Source: DASTGO01 sp035719045 | Lineage (GTDB): Bacteria; Actinomycetota; Actinomycetes; Actinomycetales; Kineosporiaceae | Reading direction: 5' to 3' | NCBI GenBank assembly: GCA_035719045.1 | Contig: DASTGO010000178.1 | Location: forward strand, 1 to 26,316 | Length of the DNA: 26,316 nucleotides | Shown here: piece after piece, positions 8,313-16,582 of the stretch | How the letters are laid out: each line of letters opens with the position of its first letter | Position numbering within the stretch: position 1 is the stretch's first letter | Translations under genes and position numbers: made by a program | The notes under the pieces: model-generated | The model's input: only the letters and a program-made list of their open reading frames with translations | The model's database searches: none | What the model was told of the DNA's origin: nothing

Positions 8313-9821
8313 ATGCGCGAACTGGTGGGACGCGGCCGCTGGTTGCGGGCTGCCTGGAGCGTGTACCTGGTGGTCGGATTGGCGTTGATCGGCCCGTACT
8401 ACCTGGTGCCCGTTCTGCACGTCCCCTCGGTCGTGCAAGTGGCGATCTATTCCGGGATCACCGGGTCGGCCGGGGTCTGCGTGCTGGCGGGGGCCGCCCG
8501 GTACCGGCCTGCCCACCGGCGGATCTGGTGGTGGGTGGCGGCCGGGCAGTTGGCGTCGGCGGTGGCGGACGTGGTGTTCTTCGCCGAGCACCTGGTGCTG
8601 GGCGACGACGTGTTCCCCAGCGTCGCCGACCTCTTCTACCTGGCCGAGTATCCGTTGATGGCGGTCGGGCTGGCGCTGCTGGTCCGCGCCCGTACCCCCG
8701 AATGGGATCTGCCGAGCGCTCTGGACGCGGCGATCATCGCCGTGAGCGCTGCGCTGCTGTCGTGGATGTTCCTGATCACCCCGATGGCCGGTGCCCCCGG
8801 TCTGACGCTTGCCGGGCGGCTGGTGTCAGCCGCCTACCCGATCGGTGACCTGCTGCTGGTGTGCGTTGGGGCACGGCTGATGCTCGGTGCGGCCCTGCGG
8901 GTGCCGGCGTTCTACCTGCTGGAGGGATTCCTGTTGGTGTTGCTCGGTGTGGACACCGCCTACGGGATCGAGACGATCCTGGGCGTCTACCACGCGGGCG
9001 GGCACCTGGACATGTTCTGGATGGGTTCGGCGCTGCTGCTGGGGGCTGCGGGCCTGCACCCGTCGATGGCTCAACTGACCGAGCGGTCGGCGACGCCCGC
9101 ACCGGACGCCACCCCGGCCCGGGTGGCGGTGCTGGCGGTGGCGTCGCTGCTGGCCCCGGCGGCGGAACTGGTGCAGCACGCCCGGCATGCCCCCCTCGAC
9201 GTGTCGCTGGTCGCGGTCGTGTGCATGATCCTGTTCCTGCTGGTGCTGGCCCGCATGGCAGGGCTGGTGGGGACCCAGCGCCGGATGGCGATCACCGATG
9301 GGCTGACCGGTCTGCGCACCCGACGGTTCTTCGCGCAGGCCCTGGCGACTGAGGCCGCCCGAGTCGACCGAGCTGGCCTCCGGCTGGGCTTGCTGATCGT
9401 CGACGTGGACCACTTCAAGAGTGTCAATGACACCTACGGGCACGCCGGTGGGGACCGGGTCCTGGTCGAGGTCGCCCGCCGGCTGCAGGCGATCATCCGC
9501 GGCGGGGACGTCCTGGCCCGTTACGGCGGGGAAGAGTTCGCCCTGCTGCTGCCCGCGACCGGCTCCGATGAGCTCTCGGCCGTCGCCGAACGGGTTCGGC
9601 TGGCTGTCGGTGGCGCCCCGATCGCCGTGAATTCCACCACGAGCATCAGTGTGACCGTGTCCATCGGGGCGGCCGCCGTCCCCGATCACGCCCGGGCGTC
9701 CGACGACCTGGTCCTGACCGCCGACCATGCGCTGTACGCGGCCAAGGAAACCGGCCGCAACCGGGTGGTGGTGGCTCCCATCATGCCGGGCGACCCCTTG
9801 CGAACCTCTGGGACGCCCTGA
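8313..9821 (+). CDS. Membrane-bound GGDEF diguanylate cyclase
   Basis: This 502-residue protein probably makes cyclic di-GMP from two GTP at the inner face of the membrane. The first roughly 310 residues form about eight or nine hydrophobic helices, a likely sensor module of unknown ligand. The C-terminal GGDEF domain starts with the usual AITDGLTGLRTRRFF, continues with DVDHFKSVNDTYGHAGGDRV, and carries the active-site loop GGEEF at 405-409. An RGGD motif at 396-399, exactly five residues before the loop, matches the product-inhibition I-site. No EAL domain is present. The ATG at 8313 follows a purine-rich site (GAGAGGGGA 8301-8309). The same frame is open much further upstream, but that part lacks membrane or domain signals and overlaps the peptidase remnant. 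Confidence 0.9.
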   Translation: MRELVGRGRWLRAAWSVYLVVGLALIGPYYLVPVLHVPSVVQVAIYSGITGSAGVCVLAGAARYRPAHRRIWWWVAAGQLASAVADVVFFAEHLVLGDDVFPSVADLFYLAEYPLMAVGLALLVRARTPEWDLPSALDAAIIAVSAALLSWMFLITPMAGAPGLTLAGRLVSAAYPIGDLLLVCVGARLMLGAALRVPAFYLLEGFLLVLLGVDTAYGIETILGVYHAGGHLDMFWMGSALLLGAAGLHPSMAQLTERSATPAPDATPARVAVLAVASLLAPAAELVQHARHAPLDVSLVAVVCMILFLLVLARMAGLVGTQRRMAITDGLTGLRTRRFFAQALATEAARVDRAGLRLGLLIVDVDHFKSVNDTYGHAGGDRVLVEVARRLQAIIRGGDVLARYGGEEFALLLPATGSDELSAVAERVRLAVGGAPIAVNSTTSISVTVSIGAAAVPDHARASDDLVLTADHALYAAKETGRNRVVVAPIMPGDPLRTSGTP

Positions 9822-9905
9822 CGATCGCGCCGGTACCGGCACTGGGCCAGGCTGCCGGCCGCCGGCACCACGACGAACCCCACCAGCACCGCTCTGGGGA
9901 GGGTG

Positions 9906-11432
9906 TCATGTCGCTGGTCGGGCGGTGTAGTGGCCGGTGTTGTCTCTGGTGACCGTGAGGACATGCTGGCTGGGGGGTGAGGGCTGGCCCGGCGTGGTGA
10001 TGGTGATGGGGGTGTTCCGCCAGTCGGGGAACAGGGTGGGCTCCAGTAGGCGTAGACCTGCGGTGGTGGGGTCAAGGGGGCTGTTGATCAGGCGGAGGGT
10101 CAGGGGGGCGCCGGTGGGGGTGATGTGGGCTGCTTGCAGGCCGGCGAGCAGCGCGGTCTCCTCGCGGGCGGCCGCGGCTCCGGCGCCGCTGTTGGCGTGG
10201 GCGAGTGCGCCCCAGGCGAGGGCTGCTGCGGTGGTCGCGACCGTGGCGAGCCTGTGGCGGTGGAGTCGGGAGTGGTGGCGGCGTCGCAGGACAGCGGCGC
10301 CCACGCTCGCGGCGCCCACGCCGGCGGCGCCGGTCAGGGTGAGAACTGTGGGTAGGGCGTACCTGCTGACCAGGGCGGGTTGCAGGACGGCCACGGGACC
10401 GAGGCTGGTGATGCCGGCGACCAGCAGGATGCGCCCGGCTCGTTCGCGGACGGCCAGGGTGGCAAGTGCCAGGATCGTCGCGCCGACAGCCGCCCCGGCC
10501 CAGGCCAGGAAGGTGGGTGGGGGTGGGCCTGGGGGGAACTCCTGTCGCAGTTCGGTGCCGGTGCGGGTGATGAAGGCGAACCGGATCAGTTCCACAGCGG
10601 TGGTCAGCACGTGTCGAATACCGGTCTGGGCGGTGTCGCGGTGGGGGTCGACGGCGGTGGCCTGCCACCAGATGAATGCCAGGATCGGGGCGGCTGCCAT
10701 CGCGGTGATCGGCAGGCGGGCCGGTGGCCGGTCGTGGCTGCGGGGCGCGGTCCATTCCCAGGCCAGGATGAGCAGGGGGCCCAGCACTCCGTCGTTCTTC
10801 ATCGCGACCGCCGCCACCGTGAGTACCCCCGCGGTGAGGATCAACGGCCAGGACCGTGAACCACCGCGCCGCCAGGCCAGGTGTGTCGTGGCGGCGGCCA
10901 GGCCCAGCGCGGTCGCCCACATGTGGGGGGAGGCCGCGAACCAGGTCCAGGAGGTCTGGCACGACGGGGCCACCCCGGCCAGCGTGACGATGCCTGCGGC
11001 CGCCCAGCGTGGCAGGGCGAGCAGCCTCAGGTAGGCGTAGAGGACCGTGAGGGTGAGCAGGAATCCGGTCAGAGCCAGCCCGTGCTGGGCGGTCGGACTC
11101 CTGCCCAGCACGGTCAGGGCCAGTCGGTACCAGGCGACCTCCAGGGGCAGGGGGTTCTGGTGGTGCGCCAGGTCGTAGAACGGTCCGCCCCACCGGGTTT
11201 GGTCGCGGTCATCCTGATCCAGCCAGTACCAGTCCCAGGACCAGAAGCCCACCCGCAGGCAGGGCCACTGCGTCACCACCAACCCGGCGGCGACGAGTAG
11301 TCCACCCGTGACGGTCGTCCACCCTGGCCATATCCCTGCGCGCTCCGGCCGCCTGTGCGAAGGCCGTCCGGGCGCGCAGTCCTTCCCGGGCGGGTCCTTG
11401 CGGTGGCGGCCGGGCCTTTGCCGCATAAGCAT
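9906..11432 (-). CDS. Polytopic membrane protein, possibly GT-C-type glycosyltransferase
   Basis: This 508-residue protein has a basic N-terminus (about 1-35), then roughly nine to eleven hydrophobic helices, and a soluble C-terminal tail of about 90 residues. The first large loop after helix 1 is rich in Trp and Asp (GFWSWDWYWLDQDD) and is followed by HHQNPLPLEVAWYRL. This layout recalls polyprenyl-phosphate-sugar-dependent GT-C transferases, where an acidic residue in the first external loop is catalytic, but I see no diagnostic signature, so the function stays tentative. It is convergent with the diguanylate cyclase (84 bases apart). The ATG at 11432 follows a GGGGTGAG-like site closely. 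A TTGACA element and a LacI-like palindrome lie 70-90 bases upstream. Confidence 0.75.
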   Translation of the reverse strand: MLMRQRPGRHRKDPPGKDCAPGRPSHRRPERAGIWPGWTTVTGGLLVAAGLVVTQWPCLRVGFWSWDWYWLDQDDRDQTRWGGPFYDLAHHQNPLPLEVAWYRLALTVLGRSPTAQHGLALTGFLLTLTVLYAYLRLLALPRWAAAGIVTLAGVAPSCQTSWTWFAASPHMWATALGLAAATTHLAWRRGGSRSWPLILTAGVLTVAAVAMKNDGVLGPLLILAWEWTAPRSHDRPPARLPITAMAAAPILAFIWWQATAVDPHRDTAQTGIRHVLTTAVELIRFAFITRTGTELRQEFPPGPPPPTFLAWAGAAVGATILALATLAVRERAGRILLVAGITSLGPVAVLQPALVSRYALPTVLTLTGAAGVGAASVGAAVLRRRHHSRLHRHRLATVATTAAALAWGALAHANSGAGAAAAREETALLAGLQAAHITPTGAPLTLRLINSPLDPTTAGLRLLEPTLFPDWRNTPITITTPGQPSPPSQHVLTVTRDNTGHYTARPAT

Positions 11433-11500
11433 GACTCACCCCGTCCGGGCGGGCCCTATGTGCCCGAATTCCCCCCTAGGCCAATACGTCCAACTTGGAA

Positions 11501-11520
11501 TGAAAACGCTTACATGTCAA
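11501..11520 (-). promoter_or_regulatory. Candidate promoter -35 with adjacent LacI-type operator
   Basis: On the minus strand TTGACA (11520-11515) is directly followed by TGTAAGCGTTTTCA (11514-11501), an imperfect palindrome around a central CG. It resembles LacI/GalR-family operators and catabolite-type boxes. The site lies in a locally AT-richer patch 69-88 bases before the membrane-protein start at 11432. I see no clear -10 hexamer at 16-19 bases. No LacI-type regulator is encoded in the window. Confidence 0.4.
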
Positions 11521-11760
11521 GGTAAACGGGTATTTCTGTGACCTGGGGACTGTGACCTGGGATACATGGGATGGGTATCTGATGCAGAAAGTCGGCGGCC
11601 TGCTCGAAATCACCGAGATCCCCGAGACGCCCGAGCAGCTCCAATGCCGAGGGCGCCGGCCCGTCCCGACGGGTTGAACGTTGCCAGGGCGTGGTCCTGC
11701 CGTGATCGAGGTCCCTGCCCGGGAAGCTGTCTGCTCGCAGTGGGTTCCCGCACGGCAGTC

Positions 11761-11810
11761 GGGGATCGGTGGGGCTTGGGCCGGTTCTTGGCCCCGCCCC
11801 ACCGATCCCC
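11761..11810 (-). terminator. Hairpin terminator after beta-propeller gene
   Basis: Perfect 15-base arms GGGGATCGGTGGGGC (11761-11775) and GCCCCACCGATCCCC (11796-11810) enclose a 20-base loop. The hairpin starts 15 bases beyond the stop of the minus-strand gene at 11826. Confidence 0.75.
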
Positions 11811-11825
11811 GCAGGGGCTGCCGGT

Positions 11826-13922
11826 CTAGCCGTGGATCACGATGGATCCGCCGCCGAGCGGCGTCGTCGGCACGGCATTGTCGGGTGCGCCGGGCTGGGT
11901 GTCGTAGATGACCTCACCCGCGGCATCCTTGGTGATCCTGATCCGGAACTGGTCGGGGGCTGACCCCTTGCCGGAGTCGACCACCGAGACCAGGAACGTG
12001 TAGCCGGGCTGCTGGTTGACCGTTCCCTTGCCGGTGAAGGTGGCTTGCTGACCGGAGATGCTCAGCGAGTCGAGGTCACCGGAGTGGAAGTTGACATCGC
12101 CTGCCTTGAACTGGAACTCCGTGGTGCCCTTGGCCGAGCCGGACGTGTCGTACGTGGCCTCGAAGCCGACATTGGCCTTGCCGGTGGCCTTCGGGTCGTT
12201 CGGGTGGGCGCCCTTGGGGGAGGTGATCCAGCCGCCGCCGGTGACGGACCTGCCGGTGGGTGCCGGAGGCGCGCTGTCCACCCGCAGGTCGGACAGTACC
12301 GGGGAGTCGCCGTTGGGGGCGGCCTTGAGGGTGGCCCGGACCTCGATGAAGCGTCCGGTGCCCGTGGGGGCGGCTCCGTTGGCCACCGGGGTGAAGGCGG
12401 CAGCCGGGAGTCCGGCCTCGCTGTCCGCGGTCCGGGCCTCGACGACGATCGACGTCCCGGCCGGGACGCTGCCCTGGGCCTCGGTGTTCCAGGTGACCGT
12501 GGTCCACGCCGAACCGGTCGTGCCGCTGTCCTGGACCACGCTCCAGGTGCCCTGCGGTGCGGTGATCTTCCCCAGGACCGAGCCGGTCATGTCGCTGTAG
12601 TTGTACGGGTACGCCCCTGCACCGAGGTCGACGGTCAGGTCGACGGCACCGACCTTGAACCCGCCGCCGCCGGCAACACCGGCGTCGGGGTCGATCCGCA
12701 TCGCGTTGTTGGTGTCGTAGTTGGCGACCCAGACCTTCCCGTTGTGGTCCACGGCCACCCCGGTCGGGCCGACCCCGCCGGGAAGGTCCACGTTGCCGAC
12801 GAACGTGCCGTCTGTGCGCAGGTGGCCCACCGTTGTGCCGACGTTCAACTGATGGGCGACCCAGACGTTGCCCTTGGCGTCCACGGCCACCCCCTGCGCG
12901 TTGGGGAAGCCGTGCGAGTACACACCGAGAACCGTGCCGTCGGGGGCGAGTTTGTAGACGTGGCCGTTGTTCAGTGAGGTGTGCCAGATCTCCCCGGTGT
13001 TCGGGTCCATGCCGAGGCCGTAGTCGCCGTGGTCGGTGCCCAGACACCGACCCGAATTGGTGCCCGGCTCGTAGCGCAGCAGGTTGTTGCCGAACCGCGC
13101 CGACCACAGGGTGCCGGCCTTGTCGATGAGCCCGCCGTAGCCGCCGCAACCGAAGTTGATCTGGGTGCCGGCGACCGGAGCGCCGTCAACACCGGAGACC
13201 TTCTCGTGGCTCATGTTCGACCCGCCGGTCCACAGGTCGTTGTTGGCGTCCACGGCCACGGTCCGGGTGTTCGTGCCGACCACCCGCGTGTAGGTGATGA
13301 CGCACTCGTCGGCGGCTGTGGACACGCCGCCGTTGTTGTCCGCCCCGCCCTCGTTCGTCCAGGGCCGGATGTCGCCCAGACCTCGGGACGTGGCGATGAG
13401 CCCGTCGTGGTTGCGGTCCGCACAGGTGTTGTACGCGAACGGCGGAGCCAGGTAGTCCCCGTTCGCATTCGCCGTGCCGTCGGCGTTCACCCGGGTTCCG
13501 CCCTCGATGACTCCGATCCGGGTGACCGATCCCTTCCCGCCGTCAGCCTCCTCGCGGTTGGACAGCCAGGTGTTGCCGAACTTGTCCACCGTCGTCCGGG
13601 ACGGGTCCTTGCCGCGGCCGTTCGGTGCGGACCACCACTCACCGAGGATCGTGCCGGTGTTGACGTCGATGCGGACCATCGTCCCGCGGGCGGAGGCCGC
13701 GATGTTCACGTACGGGAAGAACGTCTGGGTCCGGTTCAGCTGCAGCTCGTCGGCTGTGTCGTGGTTGACGTCCTGCAGCGTGCCCCTGTCGAAGTCCGCG
13801 CTGGAGGTGTACGTGACGCTTGTGCCCGGGACCGCAGCTCCCATCGCCCCGGCCATCGGCACCATCGCCGCGCACAGCGTCACTGCCCCCACCGCAGCTA
13901 CGGCGGATTGTCTGACCTGCAT
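11826..13922 (-). CDS. Secreted NHL/Vgb-like beta-propeller protein with post-COAP-1-type C-terminal domain
   Basis: This 698-residue protein has a signal peptide (about residues 1-30). Its first half contains repeated blades of the NHL/streptogramin-lyase-like type, for example GVAVDAKGNVWVAHQ, GVAVDHNGKVWVANY and TVAVDANNDLW, so a six- or seven-bladed propeller is likely. A beta-rich middle part follows (about 420-555). Residues 559-698 (TGGGWITSPKGAHPND, then FQFKAGDVNFHS) match the C-terminal domain often named post-COAP-1 in bacterial exported proteins. I see no catalytic residues or anchor, so it is probably an extracellular binding or scaffold protein of unknown ligand. The ATG at 13922 is preceded by GGGAGAGG. 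A hairpin lies 16 bases past the stop, and a 14-base inverted repeat lies 113-143 bases before the start. Confidence 0.82.
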   Translation of the reverse strand: MQVRQSAVAAVGAVTLCAAMVPMAGAMGAAVPGTSVTYTSSADFDRGTLQDVNHDTADELQLNRTQTFFPYVNIAASARGTMVRIDVNTGTILGEWWSAPNGRGKDPSRTTVDKFGNTWLSNREEADGGKGSVTRIGVIEGGTRVNADGTANANGDYLAPPFAYNTCADRNHDGLIATSRGLGDIRPWTNEGGADNNGGVSTAADECVITYTRVVGTNTRTVAVDANNDLWTGGSNMSHEKVSGVDGAPVAGTQINFGCGGYGGLIDKAGTLWSARFGNNLLRYEPGTNSGRCLGTDHGDYGLGMDPNTGEIWHTSLNNGHVYKLAPDGTVLGVYSHGFPNAQGVAVDAKGNVWVAHQLNVGTTVGHLRTDGTFVGNVDLPGGVGPTGVAVDHNGKVWVANYDTNNAMRIDPDAGVAGGGGFKVGAVDLTVDLGAGAYPYNYSDMTGSVLGKITAPQGTWSVVQDSGTTGSAWTTVTWNTEAQGSVPAGTSIVVEARTADSEAGLPAAAFTPVANGAAPTGTGRFIEVRATLKAAPNGDSPVLSDLRVDSAPPAPTGRSVTGGGWITSPKGAHPNDPKATGKANVGFEATYDTSGSAKGTTEFQFKAGDVNFHSGDLDSLSISGQQATFTGKGTVNQQPGYTFLVSVVDSGKGSAPDQFRIRITKDAAGEVIYDTQPGAPDNAVPTTPLGGGSIVIHG

Positions 13923-14337
13923 GCCTCTCCCGTCCGTGCGCGGGTATCCCTGCGCACCTCGTTGCCTTTCCGGCGCGGCACCGCGCCGGGCCGATGGGCG
14001 ACCCGCCCCCCGGAGGCCGCCCGGCAGCGGCCGACATGATCGACTACTGCAAGTAGTAGATCATGCACCCTTCGTGATCGATTGGTGGGTCGCGCAGGGC
14101 CTGGGCCGCCAGTCCGAGGCGGAATGCCCAGGTCAGATCGGGATGATCCCTGCGAGTCCAGGTGAGTCCAGACGCCCCAATGCCTGAGTCGCCGCGATCC
14201 GTCCAGAGCCGGTGATCAGTTCAGAAGGTGGCGGGGCGTCGGATTGCTTGATCCGCAACGTCTTTGATGGTCCGGGCGCGGATGCTTGCCCGCCGTCGGA
14301 ACAGGGCCGGCGTTCCCGTGGAACCTGGTGCGAGGCG
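13923..14337. other. Intergenic region between sigma-factor and propeller genes
   Basis: No gene is supported in these 415 bases. The clearest element is the hairpin/operator candidate at 14035-14065. The rest (14066-14337) has no recognisable coding pattern. A weak GTTCC/GGAAC hairpin near 14312-14324 lies close after the sigma-factor stop and is too small to call a terminator. Confidence 0.5.
14035..14065. promoter_or_regulatory. Inverted repeat, candidate operator upstream of propeller gene
   Basis: The arms CATGATCGACTACT (14035-14048) and AGTAGTAGATCATG (14052-14065) are complementary except at one position, with a 3-base loop. The inner ACTACT-x3-AGTAGT dyad resembles operators of winged-helix repressors such as the BlaI/CopY type. 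It stands out as AT-rich in GC-rich surroundings and lies 113-143 bases before the gene starting at 13922. An RNA hairpin role is equally possible. Confidence 0.45.
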
Positions 14338-15789
14338 CTACGAGGCGTTCCGGCAGATGTGGCCTTCGACGGCGAAACCGGACACGTGAGGGGTTGCCTC
14401 GGACGTCGTTCCCGCGAGGCCGACCACGACCGAGGTGCGGGACGGCACGTGGGCGGTGTACCGCGCCGTGGTGATGTCGACCGAGGAGCCGGACGTCGTG
14501 AAGGTGCCTCCCCAACTGTTGATCACCGTGATGGCCGGGGTCACCGCAAACGTGCCGTGCCAATCGTTCCAGGCCGTCGGGGACACGTTGGTGACGGTGA
14601 AGCTCGCGGTGAAGTAGCCCCGCCCATCGGGATTCACGGTGAAGGAGTAGCTGCAGAAGGTGCCCTGGGCGCCCGCGTCGACAACGTGTGCCGCGGGGGT
14701 CGGGGCGACGGCGGCCGAGGTCGGCAGGAGGGGGGCCGTCCCCGGGGGACTCGTCGGTGGCAGCGCGGGGTTCGTGAACTGCGGACCGGCGGCCGTGTAG
14801 GGCGCTGCGCCGACACGCGGTGTGGAGGTGGGCTGTGGGCTCGTGCTGGGTCCCGTAGGCCAGATGGCGATGGCGGAGGCCATGGCCAGGCCCGTCACGA
14901 CGGCTCCGCCGATGGCTGCGATCCGGCCCATCCCGGGTGGAGCGGTGACGACCGGCGCAGCGGCGGTCGCGGCGGGCGGCGTCATCGGGACACCGGCGTG
15001 GGCAAGGGCGTGTGCGGCCCGTTCCTGGACAAGGGCTGGTGTCATGGCGAACGGCACGGACGCGAAGAGCCGTTCCGGGTCGGTCTGGGCGGAGACCTCC
15101 GACAGACACTGGAGGCAGCCCCTCTGGTGTCGCCTGATCGTGTCGGCGACGTGGGCGTCGAAGGACCCGGCTTCTGCCAGCAGGGTCGCCAGTGTGGCGC
15201 AGACGGGATGGCCGCCCCGCCACAGCAGGACGGCACTGATGGCCTCGCGCAGCCGTGACCGCAGCCGGAACAGCAACTGTTTGGCGTTGTTGGAGGTGAT
15301 CTGCAGTTCCTCGGCGATCTGCACGGGTTGCAGGCCGTGACGCAGGTGGAGGTCGAGCAGGCTGGCGTCACGTTCGCCGAGAAGGGTCGCCGCGGTCCAG
15401 ATCAGCCGGTTCAGTTCCGCGCGCTCGGCTTGCAGTGCCGGGTCGGCGTCGGGGTCGAGCAGCGAGCATTCGTGGTGTTCCTCGATCGGCTCGATCCGAC
15501 GCCGACTGTCCTGGGACAGCCGGTTCAGGGCCCGGTTGCGTGTCGTGCGCAGGATCCATGGCCCGAATGCGTCGGGATCGCGGAGATCGCTGAGTCTCTG
15601 CCACCCGGTCAGCAGGCTTTCCTGGGCGACGTCGGCTGCGCCTTCCCGGTCACGCAGGATCGTCAGTGCGACGTTGAAGCTGCGCTGGTACCAGCGCCGG
15701 AACAGTTCCGCGTAGGCACCCGACTCCCGTTGTCTGGCCGAGAGCACGAGCTCGGCGTCCGTGACCGCGTCGGTCGCAGTGATCGTCAT
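14338..15789 (-). CDS. ECF sigma factor fused to ZAS motif, membrane helix and CBM2 domain
   Basis: This 483-residue protein appears to join sigma factor and sensor in one chain. Residues about 10-95 are sigma region 2 (AYAELFRRWYQRSFNVAL, then DVAQESLLTGWQRL). About 125-190 are region 4 with a helix-turn-helix (GLQPVQIAEELQITSNNAKQ). Then comes H221-x3-C225-x2-C228, the HxxxCxxC zinc motif of ZAS anti-sigma domains, one transmembrane helix (288-309), a Pro/Thr-rich extracytoplasmic linker (312-370), and a CBM2-like domain bounded by Cys379 and Cys479 with Trp407, Trp410 and Trp426. ECF groups with C-terminal regulatory extensions are known. The sequence suggests that polysaccharide binding outside relieves inhibition of the tethered sigma inside; targets such as the nearby xylanase genes are inferred. 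The ATG at 15789 (MTITATDAV) is chosen, with AAGGA nine bases upstream; the frame is open to 15987 without sigma-like sequence. Confidence 0.87.
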   Translation of the reverse strand: MTITATDAVTDAELVLSARQRESGAYAELFRRWYQRSFNVALTILRDREGAADVAQESLLTGWQRLSDLRDPDAFGPWILRTTRNRALNRLSQDSRRRIEPIEEHHECSLLDPDADPALQAERAELNRLIWTAATLLGERDASLLDLHLRHGLQPVQIAEELQITSNNAKQLLFRLRSRLREAISAVLLWRGGHPVCATLATLLAEAGSFDAHVADTIRRHQRGCLQCLSEVSAQTDPERLFASVPFAMTPALVQERAAHALAHAGVPMTPPAATAAAPVVTAPPGMGRIAAIGGAVVTGLAMASAIAIWPTGPSTSPQPTSTPRVGAAPYTAAGPQFTNPALPPTSPPGTAPLLPTSAAVAPTPAAHVVDAGAQGTFCSYSFTVNPDGRGYFTASFTVTNVSPTAWNDWHGTFAVTPAITVINSWGGTFTTSGSSVDITTARYTAHVPSRTSVVVGLAGTTSEATPHVSGFAVEGHICRNAS

Positions 15790-16073
15790 CGTGAGGAATC
15801 CTTGCCCCTCATCCCGTGGCTGTACGCCGTCGATTGACCCACGCGCCTGGACCGCAACGGTCACGGATGGCCTCGCCGAACCTGCGTCCGGTGCACCGGT
15901 GACCATCGCCGCGTCGTCCCCGGCGGTCGGGACGCAGGTCACCCTGCTCGGGTGGGGGCAGATCATCCCCCAGAAGGGGGTGGGCATGCCGTCACTCCTG
16001 ATGCAGGAGCTCTCGGCCCACGTCGTGGAGGTCGGGGACCGGCCGCAGATCCTCCAGGCCCGCCCGTTCCGCC

Positions 16074-16572
16074 ATGACGGCGCCCCCGGCGTCCCCGGCG
16101 TCCCCGGCGTCCACGACCCCGGCCGCGACGTCGCTGATGCCGTGGCGGGGCGGGGCGGCCGCGTTCGGCAGGGCCAGCCGCGTCAACTGGGGCACCGAGG
16201 GCGAGTGCATCTCGTACGTGCTGGAACGGTTCAAGAAGCAGACGGCTGTCTACCCGCTCGGGAACGGCGACGCCTGGAACTTCGCCAACTCCACCGGCGC
16301 GGTCAGCACCGCCCCACGCGCCAACAGCGTCATCGTCTTCCAGCCCGGTCAGAACGGCGCCGGCAACAGGGGACATGTCGCCTGGGTGGAACAGGTCTCC
16401 GGCAACCAGATCCAGATCGCGGAGATGGACTTCGAGGGCCGGAGACCAAGGTCGGGAGGACGGCGCCTCCGGCATCTCGGCCCCCGACGCCTGCCTGGTG
16501 GGCACCTGGAGCGGAGGCGCGGCTTCCGCCTGCGTTGACGGGCAGTGGTGTTCGCCAGGCTCTTGCTCATAG
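16074..16572 (+). pseudogene. CHAP-domain peptidoglycan hydrolase, probably frameshifted and truncated
   Basis: From the ATG at 16074 the frame encodes a Pro/Ala/Ser repeat (three 9-base units CCCCGGCGT at 16084-16110) and then a CHAP amidase/endopeptidase core. Cys45 is in GTEGECISYVL, His101 in GNRGHVAWVEQV and Glu117 in QIQIAEMDF. After residue 122 the family resemblance ends, and the frame runs through Arg-rich sequence to 16538. The neighbouring frame from about 16445 looks more coding-like (APDACLVGTWSGG, CVDGQWCSPGSC) and stops at 16572, so a single-base frameshift near 16436-16450 is likely. No signal peptide is encoded, so the 5' end is also missing or misplaced. CHAP hydrolases often open the wall for Gram-positive conjugation systems, which fits the T4SS genes nearby. 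The 284 bases before it, back to the divergent sigma gene, hold no clear gene. Confidence 0.6.
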
Positions 16573-16582
16573 GTTGCGGACC

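Larger units (their letters stand above)
11433..11825. other. Intergenic region between two minus-strand genes
   Basis: No gene is supported. The part near 11500-11560 is unusually AT-rich for this window and includes the operator/promoter candidate. The part near 11761-11810 holds the terminator of the upstream beta-propeller gene. Short open frames in both directions lack family resemblance. Confidence 0.6.

Noticed and set aside
9822..9905. Short palindromes (GCCGGTACCGGC and TGCCGGC/GCCGGCA) between convergent gene ends
   Set aside because: The arms are short, and such GC palindromes are common in this composition. I cannot support a terminator call.
12045..12977. Plus-strand open frames opposite the beta-propeller gene
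   Set aside because: They mirror the repeat blades and show Val/Gly/Asp-rich shadow composition only.
15790..15987. N-terminal extension of the sigma-factor frame by 66 residues
   Set aside because: It has no sigma-like sequence, and a better start (MTITATDAV at 15789) has an upstream AAGGA. The extension would run into the divergent region.
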